From positions 1,860,001-1,924,000 of the forward strand of contig OZ007031.1 in assembly GCA_963931605.1 (NCBI GenBank): a stretch of 64,000 bases of DNA. The letters run 5' to 3'. Under the pieces are notes generated by a model. The model was not told the origin of the DNA. It worked only from the letters and a program-made list of their open reading frames with translations, and ran no database searches. Each line of letters begins with the position of its first letter. The stretch's first letter is position 1. Origin of the DNA: CALUOB01 sp944322305. GTDB taxonomy: Bacteria; Actinomycetota; Coriobacteriia; Coriobacteriales; Coriobacteriaceae. Positions 33,911 to 41,773 of the stretch are shown here, in pieces. The translations under genes and the position numbers were made by a program.

Positions 33911-35104
33911 ATGGTTCCGGCGATCTACCTCTTCGACCGCTTCGACGGTCCGCTGGGGATCCTGCCTGCCGTGGCCTCGCTCGCGCACACCGAGGAGCTG
34001 GGCGGCGAGGACACGATCGAGTTCGACTGCGCGGCGGCGCCCGAGAAGGGGTCTCGCCTGCTGTGGCGCGACCCGGAGGACGGCGCCTGGCGCGAGCACG
34101 TGGTGGTGCGCACCGACGAGCCGCTCGCGGGGCCCGCGCGCGTGTACGCCGAGTCCTCCATAAGCGAGCTTCTGGGCGACTTCATCGAGGAGGAGCGCCT
34201 GTCCGCGAAGACCGCCGCCGAGGCGCTCGCCGCCGTGCTGGCGCACACGCGCTGGACCGCGGGCTACGTGGGCGCGGGCGACGCGCGGCACGGCTGCTTG
34301 CTCTACCACGTGAACGCGCTCGCCGCGCTGAGGCGCGTCGAGGAGGTCTGGGGCGGCGAGATCGAGTGCTCGATCGCCGTGGAGGACGGGCACATCGCCG
34401 GGCGGACGGTGTCGCTGCCCGCGCGGCGCGGAGGCTGGCGCGGCGCGCGGCTCACGCGCGGCAAGGGGCTCATGGCCTGCACGCGCACGGTGCTGGAGGA
34501 CGAGGTGTTCACGGCGCTCTACGGCTTCGGGCGCGGGCTGCCGGTCCTGGACGAGAGCGGCGAGCATACCGGCGGCTACACCAGGCGGCTCACCTTCGGC
34601 GCCGTGAACAACGGCGTGAACTGGGTGGGCAGCGACGAGGCGCGCCTGGCATGGGGGCGGCCCGACGGCGCCGGGGGCCGGGCGCACCGGTTCGGATGCG
34701 TGGTGTTCGCCGAGTGCGAGGACGCCTCCGAGCTGAAGGCGCTCACCGAGGCGGAGCTTGCGCGGCTGAGCCGTCCCCGCGTGGCCTACGAGGCCGAGGC
34801 CGCCGAGGTCTGCGGCTGCGGCTTCGTGGGGCTGGGAGACGACGTCGCGGTGTGCGACGACGCGCGGGTGCCGCCATGGCGCTTCACGGCGCGATGCGTG
34901 CGGCGCGTACGGGAGCTCGGCGCGGGCGGGATCGTGCGCCGGCTTGCGCTGGGGGCCGTTGAGCGCACGTCGTGGTCGGCGTCCGCCGACGTGGCGGCGC
35001 GCGTGGCCACGGTCGAGGAGGCGGCTTCCGCCGCCGGCGAGGCCGCAGCCGCCGCAGCGGGGGCGGTCTCCTCCCTGGAGGATCTGAGCGAGATGGAGTT
35101 CTGA
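33911..35104 (+). CDS. Tail-associated / minor structural protein (Tal-like)
   Basis: 397 aa, ATG 33911 immediately after the previous stop. The start PAIYLFDRFDGPLGILPAV and the mixed-beta body resemble the N-terminal gp27-like part of phage endopeptidase tail proteins; no peptidase domain is visible, so it is short for the family. An Ala-rich helix near the end precedes a C-terminal LEDLSEMEF that recurs at the end of the next protein. Confidence 0.65.
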   Translation: MVPAIYLFDRFDGPLGILPAVASLAHTEELGGEDTIEFDCAAAPEKGSRLLWRDPEDGAWREHVVVRTDEPLAGPARVYAESSISELLGDFIEEERLSAKTAAEALAAVLAHTRWTAGYVGAGDARHGCLLYHVNALAALRRVEEVWGGEIECSIAVEDGHIAGRTVSLPARRGGWRGARLTRGKGLMACTRTVLEDEVFTALYGFGRGLPVLDESGEHTGGYTRRLTFGAVNNGVNWVGSDEARLAWGRPDGAGGRAHRFGCVVFAECEDASELKALTEAELARLSRPRVAYEAEAAEVCGCGFVGLGDDVAVCDDARVPPWRFTARCVRRVRELGAGGIVRRLALGAVERTSWSASADVAARVATVEEAASAAGEAAAAAAGAVSSLEDLSEMEF

Positions 35105-35105
35105 C

Positions 35106-36596
35106 ATGGCTGACGAGGAGACGTTTGCGCTTGAGGGCGACGGGCTGTACGAGGTGACGTGGGACGGCGCCGACGCTCCGCTGCGGATGCCGCTTCTCGC
35201 CTCTCCCGCAGACGCGCGGGGGCGCGGCATGGACCTTTCCGTGGTGCGCGGCGGCGAGGCGGTCGACCTCACGGGCGCGACGGCGTACCTGCTGTGGCGC
35301 CACCGCGAGGCGCGGGCGCGCGGGTGCGAGCCGTTCGAGGCGGTGGACGCCGCGCACGGCCGGTTCCGCGTGTTCTGGCCCGCATCGATGGCGTGCGCGG
35401 AGGGCACGGTCGACGCGCAGGTGGTGGTCTGCGGCGGAGACGAGGCGATCTCTTCCGCGCCTTTCGCCGTGCGCGTGGCGGCTGCGCTCGGCGGCGTCGA
35501 GGGCTCGGGCGGCGACGGGTACTCGATGTTCCTGGAGGCGATCCGGAAGTTCGAGGAGGCCGACGAGCTGATCGACGCCGCCGTCGAGAAGGCGCAGCAG
35601 GCGGCGTCCGCCGCGATCGCCGCCGCTACGGCTGCGGCCGCGGCGGCGACCGAGGCGAAGGACGACCTGCTCGCGGCGGCGGAGCGCGGCGACTTCGACG
35701 GCGACCCGGGCGCCGCGGGCGCCGACGGGCAGGACGGTGCCGACGGCAAGGACGGCGTGAGCCCGACGGCGAAGGTGGAGCAGACCGAGGCCGGCGCGCT
35801 CATCACCGTGACGGACGCTTCCGGCACCACGACCGCGACGCTCGCGCACGGGCAGAAGGGCGACGCGCTCACGTTCGACGACCTCACCGAGGAGCAGGTG
35901 GCGGCGCTGCGCGGCGAGAAGGGCGATACGGGCGACGCGTTCGAGTACTCCGACTTCACGCCCGAGCAGCTGGAGGCCCTGCGCGGGCCGGCCGGGGCGG
36001 ACGGGGCCGACGGTGCGGACGGCATCAGCCCGCAGGTGTTCTTCGTCAGCTATCCCGAGGATGAGGGCATCAAGATCCAGATCTGGGACTACCAGCACGC
36101 GGAGGCGCGCGTGATCAGGCACGGCACGAGCTGCACCCACTCGTGGGACGGCACGGTGCTCACCGTGACGAGCGCGAGCGGGACGAGCTCGGCAGACCTC
36201 GCGGGGCCGAAGGGCGACAAGGGCGACCCCGGCGAAGCGTTCTCGTACTCGGACTTCACGGCGGAGCAGCTGGAGGCGCTGCGCGGGCCGGCGGGCGCCG
36301 ACGGCGCAGACGGCGCGAACGGGGCCGATGCCGACATCGTGGGGGCGACCGCCACGGTGGACGCCTCCACGGGAACGCCGTCGGTGACCGTGACGCTCGG
36401 CGGCACGCCGGGGGCGCGGACGTTCGCGTTCGCCTTCTCGGGCCTCAAGGGCGAGGCCGGGGAGCCCGGGCCGCAGGGAGAGCCGGGCGCGGACGGGGCG
36501 CCGGGCAGCGCGCCCGACCTTTCCGCGTACGCGACGAAGGCCTATGTGGACCAGGCGATCGAGGACCTGGACGATCTTTCCGAGATGGAGTTCTAG
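35106..36596 (+). CDS. Baseplate upper protein-like fibre with collagen-like repeats
   Basis: 496 aa. A BppU-like N-terminal beta domain (to about residue 125) leads to a trimer-forming Ala helix (about 140-195). Two collagen-like Gly-X-Y blocks follow (GPAGADGADGADG twice, GEPGPQGEPGADGAPG near the end), alternating with repeated beta modules that each contain the phrase YSDFT-EQLEALRG. C-terminus DLDDLSEMEF. Probably a trimeric receptor-binding fibre shaft. Confidence 0.72.
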   Translation: MADEETFALEGDGLYEVTWDGADAPLRMPLLASPADARGRGMDLSVVRGGEAVDLTGATAYLLWRHREARARGCEPFEAVDAAHGRFRVFWPASMACAEGTVDAQVVVCGGDEAISSAPFAVRVAAALGGVEGSGGDGYSMFLEAIRKFEEADELIDAAVEKAQQAASAAIAAATAAAAAATEAKDDLLAAAERGDFDGDPGAAGADGQDGADGKDGVSPTAKVEQTEAGALITVTDASGTTTATLAHGQKGDALTFDDLTEEQVAALRGEKGDTGDAFEYSDFTPEQLEALRGPAGADGADGADGISPQVFFVSYPEDEGIKIQIWDYQHAEARVIRHGTSCTHSWDGTVLTVTSASGTSSADLAGPKGDKGDPGEAFSYSDFTAEQLEALRGPAGADGADGANGADADIVGATATVDASTGTPSVTVTLGGTPGARTFAFAFSGLKGEAGEPGPQGEPGADGAPGSAPDLSAYATKAYVDQAIEDLDDLSEMEF

Positions 36597-37979
36597 ATGG
36601 CTGTGGGGACGGTTTCCAAGGCGCTTCTGACCGAGATCGCCAACGCGATCCGCGAGCAGAACGGGCAGCAGGCGCGCTACATGCCGCTGGAGATGGGCTC
36701 GCGGGTGCTGGAGATGGACGGGACGCGCGAGGGCGCGGGGCTCGTCGCCGCGCCCGAGGCGGGCACCGGGATCCTCTCCGAGGTCGTGTTCGAGCTTCTG
36801 GCCGACGCGATCCGCACGCAGAACGGGTCAGCGGCCACCTACACCCCCGCCGAGATGCCGGCGGCGATCCGCGCGCTCACATGGGACACGGGGGTCAAGA
36901 TGCGCGCGCTGCTGCTCTCGGACGGGACGCTCGAGCTGAACTACCGCGACGGCCGGTCCTCCGACGTGGAGGGGGCGGTGATCCTGGAGGGATGGGAGAT
37001 CCCGGCCGAGGGCTTCTCGTCCTCGAGCGACATCCCCTGGCGCACGCGCCGCGGCGAGGTGCTGCGGGCGCTGATAGACTCGGACTTCGCGGGCGGCGGC
37101 CTGACCAACGCGTCGCACCTGTTCCAAAGCCTGCAGCAGATGACCGAGGTGCGGGGGTTCGAGGCGCTCGAGGGCGCGCTGAGCTTCGATCAGGTGTTCT
37201 CGAGCTGCCCTTCGCTGGAGAGCGTGTACGCTGCCAGATGGGAGCCTGCCGGCGAGCAGACGGGCAGCCTTGGCCTCTACGGGTGCAACCGCCTGGTGGG
37301 CGGGATGGGCTATTCGCCCGACTACGGCGAGGACGTCGACGGCCACCTGGGGTTCGGCGAGGACGGGATCTTGACGGATCCCGCGGCCGATGCGCGCGAA
37401 TGGGTGGCGTGCCACCTGTACGCCGACGGCGAGCTCGTGCTGACGCTGGATCCCGAGCCCGAGGAGGGACGCGAGGTCGCGCTGAGCTCGCGGATGTGCG
37501 CGACGGCGCGCTACCGGGCGATCGGGTCGCGCGCCTGGGACGATGCCGGGGTGGACGTGCTGAAGGCGACGTTCTCCGAGGACCTGTCGGGGCTTACGTA
37601 CGCGAACCTGTCGTACTGGTTCTACACCGATGGGGAGATGGCCGAGGTCACCGGGCTCTCCAACCTGCCGGAGGTCCGGGAGATGCGCTACGCGTTCTCG
37701 AGCTGCGACGGGCTCACCGAGCTCGACCTGTCCGGGTTTCCGACCGAGGGGCTCGCGGACCTGTTCTACTGCTTCTCGGGCTGCTCGAACCTGGCGACCA
37801 TCTGGGTGGATGCGGACTGGTCGCTGCCCGCGGGGTGCGAGGGGTCCGGCATGTTCTACGGCTGCGGGGCGCTGGTGGGCGGCGCGGGGACGGCGTACGA
37901 CAGCGGAGGCCGGGACGAGGGCTACTGCCGGATCGACGACCCGCCGGTGGCTCCGGGGTATCTGACTGTGAAGGGCTAG
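36597..37979 (+). CDS. Phage fibre/adhesin with BspA-like leucine-rich repeats
   Basis: 460 aa, start directly after the preceding stop. Two N-terminal copies of a helical motif (LLTEIANAIREQNG and LLADAIRTQNG) resemble fibre-attachment modules. The C-terminal half has DUF285/BspA-type leucine-rich repeats (LADLFYCFSGCSNLATIWV, GMFYGCGALVGGAGTAYD). Likely the host-recognition tip. Confidence 0.7.
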   Translation: MAVGTVSKALLTEIANAIREQNGQQARYMPLEMGSRVLEMDGTREGAGLVAAPEAGTGILSEVVFELLADAIRTQNGSAATYTPAEMPAAIRALTWDTGVKMRALLLSDGTLELNYRDGRSSDVEGAVILEGWEIPAEGFSSSSDIPWRTRRGEVLRALIDSDFAGGGLTNASHLFQSLQQMTEVRGFEALEGALSFDQVFSSCPSLESVYAARWEPAGEQTGSLGLYGCNRLVGGMGYSPDYGEDVDGHLGFGEDGILTDPAADAREWVACHLYADGELVLTLDPEPEEGREVALSSRMCATARYRAIGSRAWDDAGVDVLKATFSEDLSGLTYANLSYWFYTDGEMAEVTGLSNLPEVREMRYAFSSCDGLTELDLSGFPTEGLADLFYCFSGCSNLATIWVDADWSLPAGCEGSGMFYGCGALVGGAGTAYDSGGRDEGYCRIDDPPVAPGYLTVKG

Positions 37980-38332
37980 GCTCTGCTGTTCAGCGCCTTC
38001 CTGACCTTCTCGTAGAGCTTTTCTCCGCTGAGGCCCCAGGGCTTGTCTATGGTCCTGAGCGCCTCAGCTACCTCATCGGAGCACGCATAGTCCTGTGCGT
38101 CTTCGAAGTCCCAGCCCATGTATTCGGCAAGGTATGCAGATAGCTCGCGCATCGGATAACCCTCCGTACGCTCACGCGCAAGATACATGCGCGCATCCAT
38201 CAAAGAGAGATCCCAATGCTTCTGCAGCAGACCGATGATTTTCTTCTCGTCTGCTATTCCCTCATTCAGCGCAGCGACTGCCCGGGCGAGGGATTCGTCG
38301 TATCCATTTTGATATTCGATGCTCTGGTACAT
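37976..38332 (-). CDS. Minus-strand small protein of unknown function (moron candidate)
   Basis: 118 aa from ATG 38332 with a GAGAGGG site upstream; its stop overlaps the end of the fibre gene. Helical and soluble (LARAVAALNEGIADEKKIIG, LLQKHWDLSLMDARMYLARE), ending LYEKVRKALNSRA. I recognise no family. Orientation against the late operon is typical of morons expressed in the lysogen. A GCCCAT/ATGGGC inverted repeat (38402-38425) lies in its upstream region. Confidence 0.65.
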   Translation of the reverse strand: MYQSIEYQNGYDESLARAVAALNEGIADEKKIIGLLQKHWDLSLMDARMYLARERTEGYPMRELSAYLAEYMGWDFEDAQDYACSDEVAEALRTIDKPWGLSGEKLYEKVRKALNSRA

Positions 38333-38492
38333 CTGCCGCCCTCTCTTATCGCCTGCATGCTCTTGTGAACTCCTTTGTGAAGAAACAGAACGCAACATTA
38401 CGCCCATTTTACCAGCTAGATGGGCATTTTGTGACTGCGCATGACACTTCTTCCAAAGGGCGGGGGCGTTCCCGTCCGGGGAGGAGGCGCGC

Positions 38493-38708
38493 ATGGAGTC
38501 GGTCGTCGCGGCGCTCGTGACGGGGGTGCTGACCCTCGCCGGGGTGCTCGTGTCCAACTCGCGCAGCCGCGCGGTCATGGAGGTCAAGATCGACAACCTG
38601 ACGCGGCAGGTCGAGAAGCACAACCGCATGGTCGAGCGCACCTACGCCCTGGAGCAGGACGTCGCCGTCGTGAAGGCGGAGATCGAGAATCTGCGGAAGG
38701 GGCAATGA
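38493..38708 (+). CDS. Small membrane/coiled-coil lysis-module protein
   Basis: 71 aa: one N-terminal membrane segment (VVAALVTGVLTLAGVLVSN) then a coiled coil (VKIDNLTRQVEKHNRMVERT). Common next to holins in Gram-positive prophages; role perhaps as accessory holin. Its stop overlaps the next start. Confidence 0.65.
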   Translation: MESVVAALVTGVLTLAGVLVSNSRSRAVMEVKIDNLTRQVEKHNRMVERTYALEQDVAVVKAEIENLRKGQ

Positions 38709-38932
38709 TGGAGACATTCCTGACATCCAACGAGTGGTCGTGGAGACTCGCGCGGACCGTCGTGCAGGGCGTGCTCGGCGTGGTCGCGGCCAACGTCGAC
38801 ATGCTCGTGGGCTGCGCGGTGCTGGAGCCCGAGTGGCGCGCCGTGGTGGTGGCGCTCGTGATGGCCGTGCTGTCGCCGGTGATGGCGGAGCTCGGCGCGG
38901 CGCTGCCGTCGGGCGGTGGTTCCGATGAGTGA
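38705..38932 (+). CDS. Putative holin
   Basis: 75 aa with two membrane segments (VVQGVLGVVAANVDMLVGCAV and the following WRAVVVALVMAVLSPVMAEL) and a charged tail, located before the endolysin. Forms inner-membrane pores timing lysis. Start could be 38705 or 38708. Confidence 0.7.
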   Translation: MMETFLTSNEWSWRLARTVVQGVLGVVAANVDMLVGCAVLEPEWRAVVVALVMAVLSPVMAELGAALPSGGGSDE

Positions 38933-39065
38933 GCGCGAGTTCGCGAGCGAGGAGGAGCGCTGGGAGGCGCTGCGCGGCGAGGGCGTCGAGGCGGCCGCGC
39001 CGGACGGCTGGGAGCCCGGCGAGGGCGAGGACGGCGGCTTCGAGGAGGCGCCCGATGGCGTATAG
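38925..39065 (+). CDS. 46-aa acidic protein between holin and endolysin
   Basis: ATG 38925 overlaps the holin end and the stop falls inside the first codons of the endolysin, so translation would be coupled to both. MSEREFASEEERWEALRGE onward; about one third Asp/Glu. No family recognised. May exist mainly to couple translation. Confidence 0.45.
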   Translation: MSEREFASEEERWEALRGEGVEAAAPDGWEPGEGEDGGFEEAPDGV

Positions 39066-39999
39066 CATCCTCTTCAAGCAGTGCGGATCGGACCACATGA
39101 CGCGCGGACGCTCGCGCGCAATCGACCGCATCGTGGTGCACTTCACCGCCACCCTGGCGTCCGCCCGCAACAACGCGACGTACTTCTCGCGGAACGAGGG
39201 CCAGGGCGCGAGCGCACACTACTTCGTCGACGACATCACGCCGGAGATCTACCAGAGCGTGGCCGAGGGCGATACCGCCTGGCACGCCGGCGACTGGCAG
39301 ATGAACTGCCGTGCGATCGGCATCGAGGTCGTGTCGGCCGGCGAGGACTTCAGCGCGACCGAGGTCGAGAAGCTGGGCTGGCTCGTGAGGAAGCTCATGG
39401 CCAAGTACGGCATCGGCGCCTCCGGGGTCATCCGCCACTACGACGTGACGGGCAAGCTCTGCCCCGCGCCCTACGTGGCGGCGTCCAAGTGGGCGGCGCT
39501 CAAGGCCGCGATCACGGGAGGGGCGGCGTCCGGCGGGACGACCTCTGCCGCGCCCGGCGGCACGGTCTCTGAGCTCGCGCGGCGCGTCATCGCAGGCGAG
39601 TTCGGCAACGGGGACGCGCGGCGCGCAGCCCTGGGGAGCCGCTACTCGGAGGTGCAGGCGGAGGTGAACCGCATCCTGGGCGGGGGCTCCTCGTCTGTTC
39701 CCGCGCAGCCCGCCGCCCCCGACATCGAGGCGCTGGCCCAGGCGGTGATCAGGGGCGACTACGGCAACGGGGACGACCGGCGCGCGGCGCTCGGTGCGAG
39801 CTACGACGCGGTGCAGACCAGGGTCAACGAGATCCTGGGCGCCGGCGGCGGTTCTTCTGGCGGCTCGGGCGGTGCGGACATCGAAGCACTAGCGCGGGCG
39901 GTCATACGCGGCGAGTACGGCAACGGCGAGGAGCGCAGGTCGCGCCTGGGGCCGCTGTACGACGCGGTGCAGGCGCGCGTGAACGAGATCCTACTTTGA
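39055..39999 (+). CDS. Endolysin: N-acetylmuramoyl-L-alanine amidase with three CW_7-like repeats
   Basis: 314 aa; ATG 39055 after GAGGAGG (a longer frame upstream overlaps the holin). Amidase_2/PGRP domain to about residue 160: zinc ligands in DRIVVHFTAT, WHAG and RHYDVTGKLCPAP. Three about 40-residue repeats follow (ARRVIAGEFGNGDARRAALG, then two AVIRG-YGNG copies), matching the Cpl-7-type CW_7 cell-wall-binding motif. Cleaves host peptidoglycan at lysis. Confidence 0.93.
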   Translation: MAYSILFKQCGSDHMTRGRSRAIDRIVVHFTATLASARNNATYFSRNEGQGASAHYFVDDITPEIYQSVAEGDTAWHAGDWQMNCRAIGIEVVSAGEDFSATEVEKLGWLVRKLMAKYGIGASGVIRHYDVTGKLCPAPYVAASKWAALKAAITGGAASGGTTSAAPGGTVSELARRVIAGEFGNGDARRAALGSRYSEVQAEVNRILGGGSSSVPAQPAAPDIEALAQAVIRGDYGNGDDRRAALGASYDAVQTRVNEILGAGGGSSGGSGGADIEALARAVIRGEYGNGEERRSRLGPLYDAVQARVNEILL

Positions 40000-40028
40000 C
40001 GGTAGGCCAGGGCCCGGCGCACGGCTTT

Positions 40029-40086
40029 TCAACGTTTTCCATGCGCCGGAGGGCCCTGCTATAGCCCGCAGGCGTGTGGAAAAAGT
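40029..40086. repeat. Imperfect inverted repeat in prophage right arm
   Basis: CAACGTTTTCCATGCGCC (40029 onward) matches, at 15 of 18 positions, the complement of GGCGTGTGGAAAAAGTTG near 40070-40087. Possibly a protein-binding or recombination accessory site in the attP arm. Confidence 0.4.
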
Positions 40087-40125
40087 TGGAAAGCCCCGGG
40101 CCCCTTGCTTTGGGATCGACATGGT

Positions 40126-40157
40126 GCGGCCCCGCATCTCTTGGGATGCGGGGCCGC
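40126..40157. terminator. Bidirectional terminator between endolysin and last prophage gene
   Basis: Perfect 13-bp stem (40126-40138 with 40145-40157), loop TCTTGG, then CTTGTCTT. It lies between the ends of converging genes and can serve both. Confidence 0.85.
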
Positions 40158-40163
40158 CTTGTC

Positions 40164-40460
40164 TTAGATGGTTATGCCTTCGCGGCGCCTAGGGCCTGCT
40201 ACGAGCATTCGGTACCACCAGCCGCGGTCTCTCGGGCCCGCCTCGGCGAGCGTGTCTATCAGGCGAGTTTGGGTCACCTCGTCGAGGCGAGCGAAGTCGC
40301 CGCGCATCGCGTTCTCGATTGCTGCGGACGCCTCGATCATGTTGCGCAGGATCCTCTGCTTCTCCTCTAGGGTGAAGCTCTGTGGGGAAATCTCGACCAG
40401 TTCTGCCATGAAGTAGGCGCGGTCCTCTTCTGCGGTGAGGGCGTTCCAGTCGGTTGCCAT
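40164..40460 (-). CDS. Minus-strand protein of unknown function at prophage right end
   Basis: 98 aa from ATG 40460, preceded by AAAAGGAGATT. Helical and acidic (WNALTAEEDRAYFMAELVEI, EEKQRILRNMIEASAAIENA). No family recognised. Located where lysogenic-conversion or superinfection-immunity genes often lie. Confidence 0.65.
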   Translation of the reverse strand: MATDWNALTAEEDRAYFMAELVEISPQSFTLEEKQRILRNMIEASAAIENAMRGDFARLDEVTQTRLIDTLAEAGPRDRGWWYRMLVAGPRRREGITI

Positions 40461-40508
40461 TTGGAATCTCCTTTTCCTTCTGGAACCGTCTTTCTGGGAC
40501 TTCTGGGT

Positions 40509-40528
40509 GGTACGAATTCCGGTACGAA
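40509..40528. other. Candidate integrase arm-type sites, right end
   Basis: GGTACGAAT at 40509-40517 and GGTACGAA at 40521-40528, the same doublet as at 5847-5866, about 140-160 bp from the right core. Confidence 0.5.
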
Positions 40529-40665
40529 GGAGCCTGGAAGGAGCGTTTCGCAGCGTTTTCTTGCGTTGTGCACATCAGTTAGAAAAACGGTATTTTACCT
40601 GCGGAAATGATGCGTTTTGTTGCGAAGCGCTCCTTGGTGCTTATACCCCCTCAGTCCCCCAGTTC

Positions 40666-40670
40666 GAGAC
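40666..40670 (+). other. attR core (GAGAC)
   Basis: Right junction. Just inside it is CAGTTC, and just inside attL is AGTTCG. The circular element would therefore read CAGTTCGAGACAGTTCG, a core flanked by direct repeats that could be Int core-type sites. Confidence 0.75.
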
Positions 40671-41466
40671 GGTGGCTGAGTTCATGGACATTCCGCTTGA
40701 GGAGCTGAACTTCAAGTATTTTGGCCTGAACCACTTCGGCTGGTTCACGGGCATCTACGATCGCTCTGGCCGCGATCTTATGCCGGCTTTGCGCGAGAAG
40801 ATCTTGGCTGACGAGAGCCTGCACATGGTTAACGCCGAGAACGCCGCAAACGGGGACACCTATTGGGCCGAGATGTACGACCACGTGCTCGAGGGTTTCC
40901 GCGCCTACCCCGAATACCTGCCGCTGTGCTACATCGCCTACTACTATTTCAACAAGGAGATCGTAGAGGGCATGGATCCCAACTATACCCGCGGCAGTTA
41001 TGTTTTGGATGTGCGCGAGAAGCGGGTCTTCGACGAGTGCGAGCGTTGCCTGGCGGCTGGCACAACGGCCGACAGCTCCATCCATTCCGGCGTGCACGGC
41101 AACTACATCGTGGACATCGCCAACGCCATCATCAACAACACCCACGAGCGTTTCGTGGTGAACGTGATGAACAAAGGCGCTATCGGCAACTTCAACCACG
41201 ATGCGGTGGTGGAGGTTCCGGTATACGTTGACGCTGCGGGCATCGAGCCGGTTGCGGTTGGCTACATTCCGCAGTTCCACAAGGGCCTCATGGAGGGCCA
41301 GAAAGCCTACGAGAAGCTTGCCGTGGAGGCTGCGCTGGAGGGTTCGTACCAGAAAGCAATCCAGGCTGTGCTGCTGAACCGCACCATCCCGTCGTATGCG
41401 GTGGGCAAGGCTGTGCTGGACGAGCTGATGGAGGCCAACAAAGACTGGTGGCCGGAGCTCAAGTAA
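40666..41466 (+). pseudogene. GH4 6-phospho-alpha-glucosidase, 3' part
   Basis: From GAG 40666 the frame reads ETVAEFMDIPLEELNFKYF and then GLNHFGWFTGIYDRSG, where His 198 (numbering of the joined protein) is the second metal ligand of GH4. It ends ELMEANKDWWPELK. The prophage supplies an in-frame lead-in open back to 40435, but without the NAD domain it cannot be active. Joined to 5227-5751 it gives 441 aa. Confidence 0.92.
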
Positions 41467-41491
41467 ACGAGCGCAGGACGCATCGCGTCAT

Positions 41492-41568
41492 GAGGGCCAA
41501 CCTATATACATATGCCGAGAAGACCGCGGCTCTCTGAGCTGCGGTCTTCTCATGTGAAGGCGGCGGTG
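41492..41568 (+). repeat. Dispersed repeat with terminator hairpin, copy 2
   Basis: Near-identical to 1736-1811. Stem 41518-41532 with 41536-41550. Follows the GH4 stop, ending that operon. Confidence 0.85.
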
Positions 41569-41724
41569 CGGCTGGACGAGACGGCCGCGGCCCTTTGGGG
41601 CGACCGGCGCAATGTTTCAGATCGTTTACAAAGCGGTTTCTCAAAGCGCCTTATCTGGGCAAACGCTGCAAATGCTGTATAGCCGTGTTATTCTCATGAA
41701 CATTACCAGCAACTGGTTAATGCA

Positions 41725-41745
41725 CGCGCGAGGTGTGTTCGCGCG
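41725..41745 (+). promoter_or_regulatory. Leader hairpin of the liv operon
   Basis: 7-bp perfect stem CGCGCGA/TCGCGCG with a 7-nt loop, 28 nt before the first start codon. Could stabilise or regulate the leader; no riboswitch class recognised. Confidence 0.35.
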
Positions 41746-41773
41746 CAGAGAACCATTAGGGAGAGGATCCGGT

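Larger units (their letters stand above)
5752..40670. mobile_element. Integrated prophage, about 34.9 kb, carrying a capsule-type operon
   Basis: Bounded by GAGAC at 5752-5756 and 40666-40670. Removing one copy plus the interior fuses the two GH4 halves in frame into 441 codons, the usual GH4 length. Integrase lies directly inside the left end with its stop 20 nt from the core. Order: int, repressor, xis-like, primase, terminase, portal, [defence + recombinase + polysaccharide cassette], scaffold, capsid, connectors, baseplate, holin, endolysin. No relaxase or conjugation genes are seen, arguing against an integrative conjugative element. Tail tube and tape-measure genes are missing. Confidence 0.93.

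Noticed and set aside
32981..36025. Very long minus-strand open frame (over 1000 codons) opposite the tail genes
   Set aside because: Antisense shadow of GC-rich codons; its composition is Ser/Arg/Ala-rich without domains, while the plus strand has tightly packed phage genes with ribosome sites.
5757..40665. Integrative conjugative element instead of prophage
   Set aside because: No relaxase, coupling protein or mating-pair genes; terminase, portal, capsid, holin and endolysin are present.
5757..40665. Core CAGTTCG (7 bp, shared by both junctions) as the attachment core
   Set aside because: Joining at it breaks the GH4 frame with an early stop, while joining at GAGAC restores 441 codons. 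The shared 7-mer is explained as flanking direct repeats in attP.
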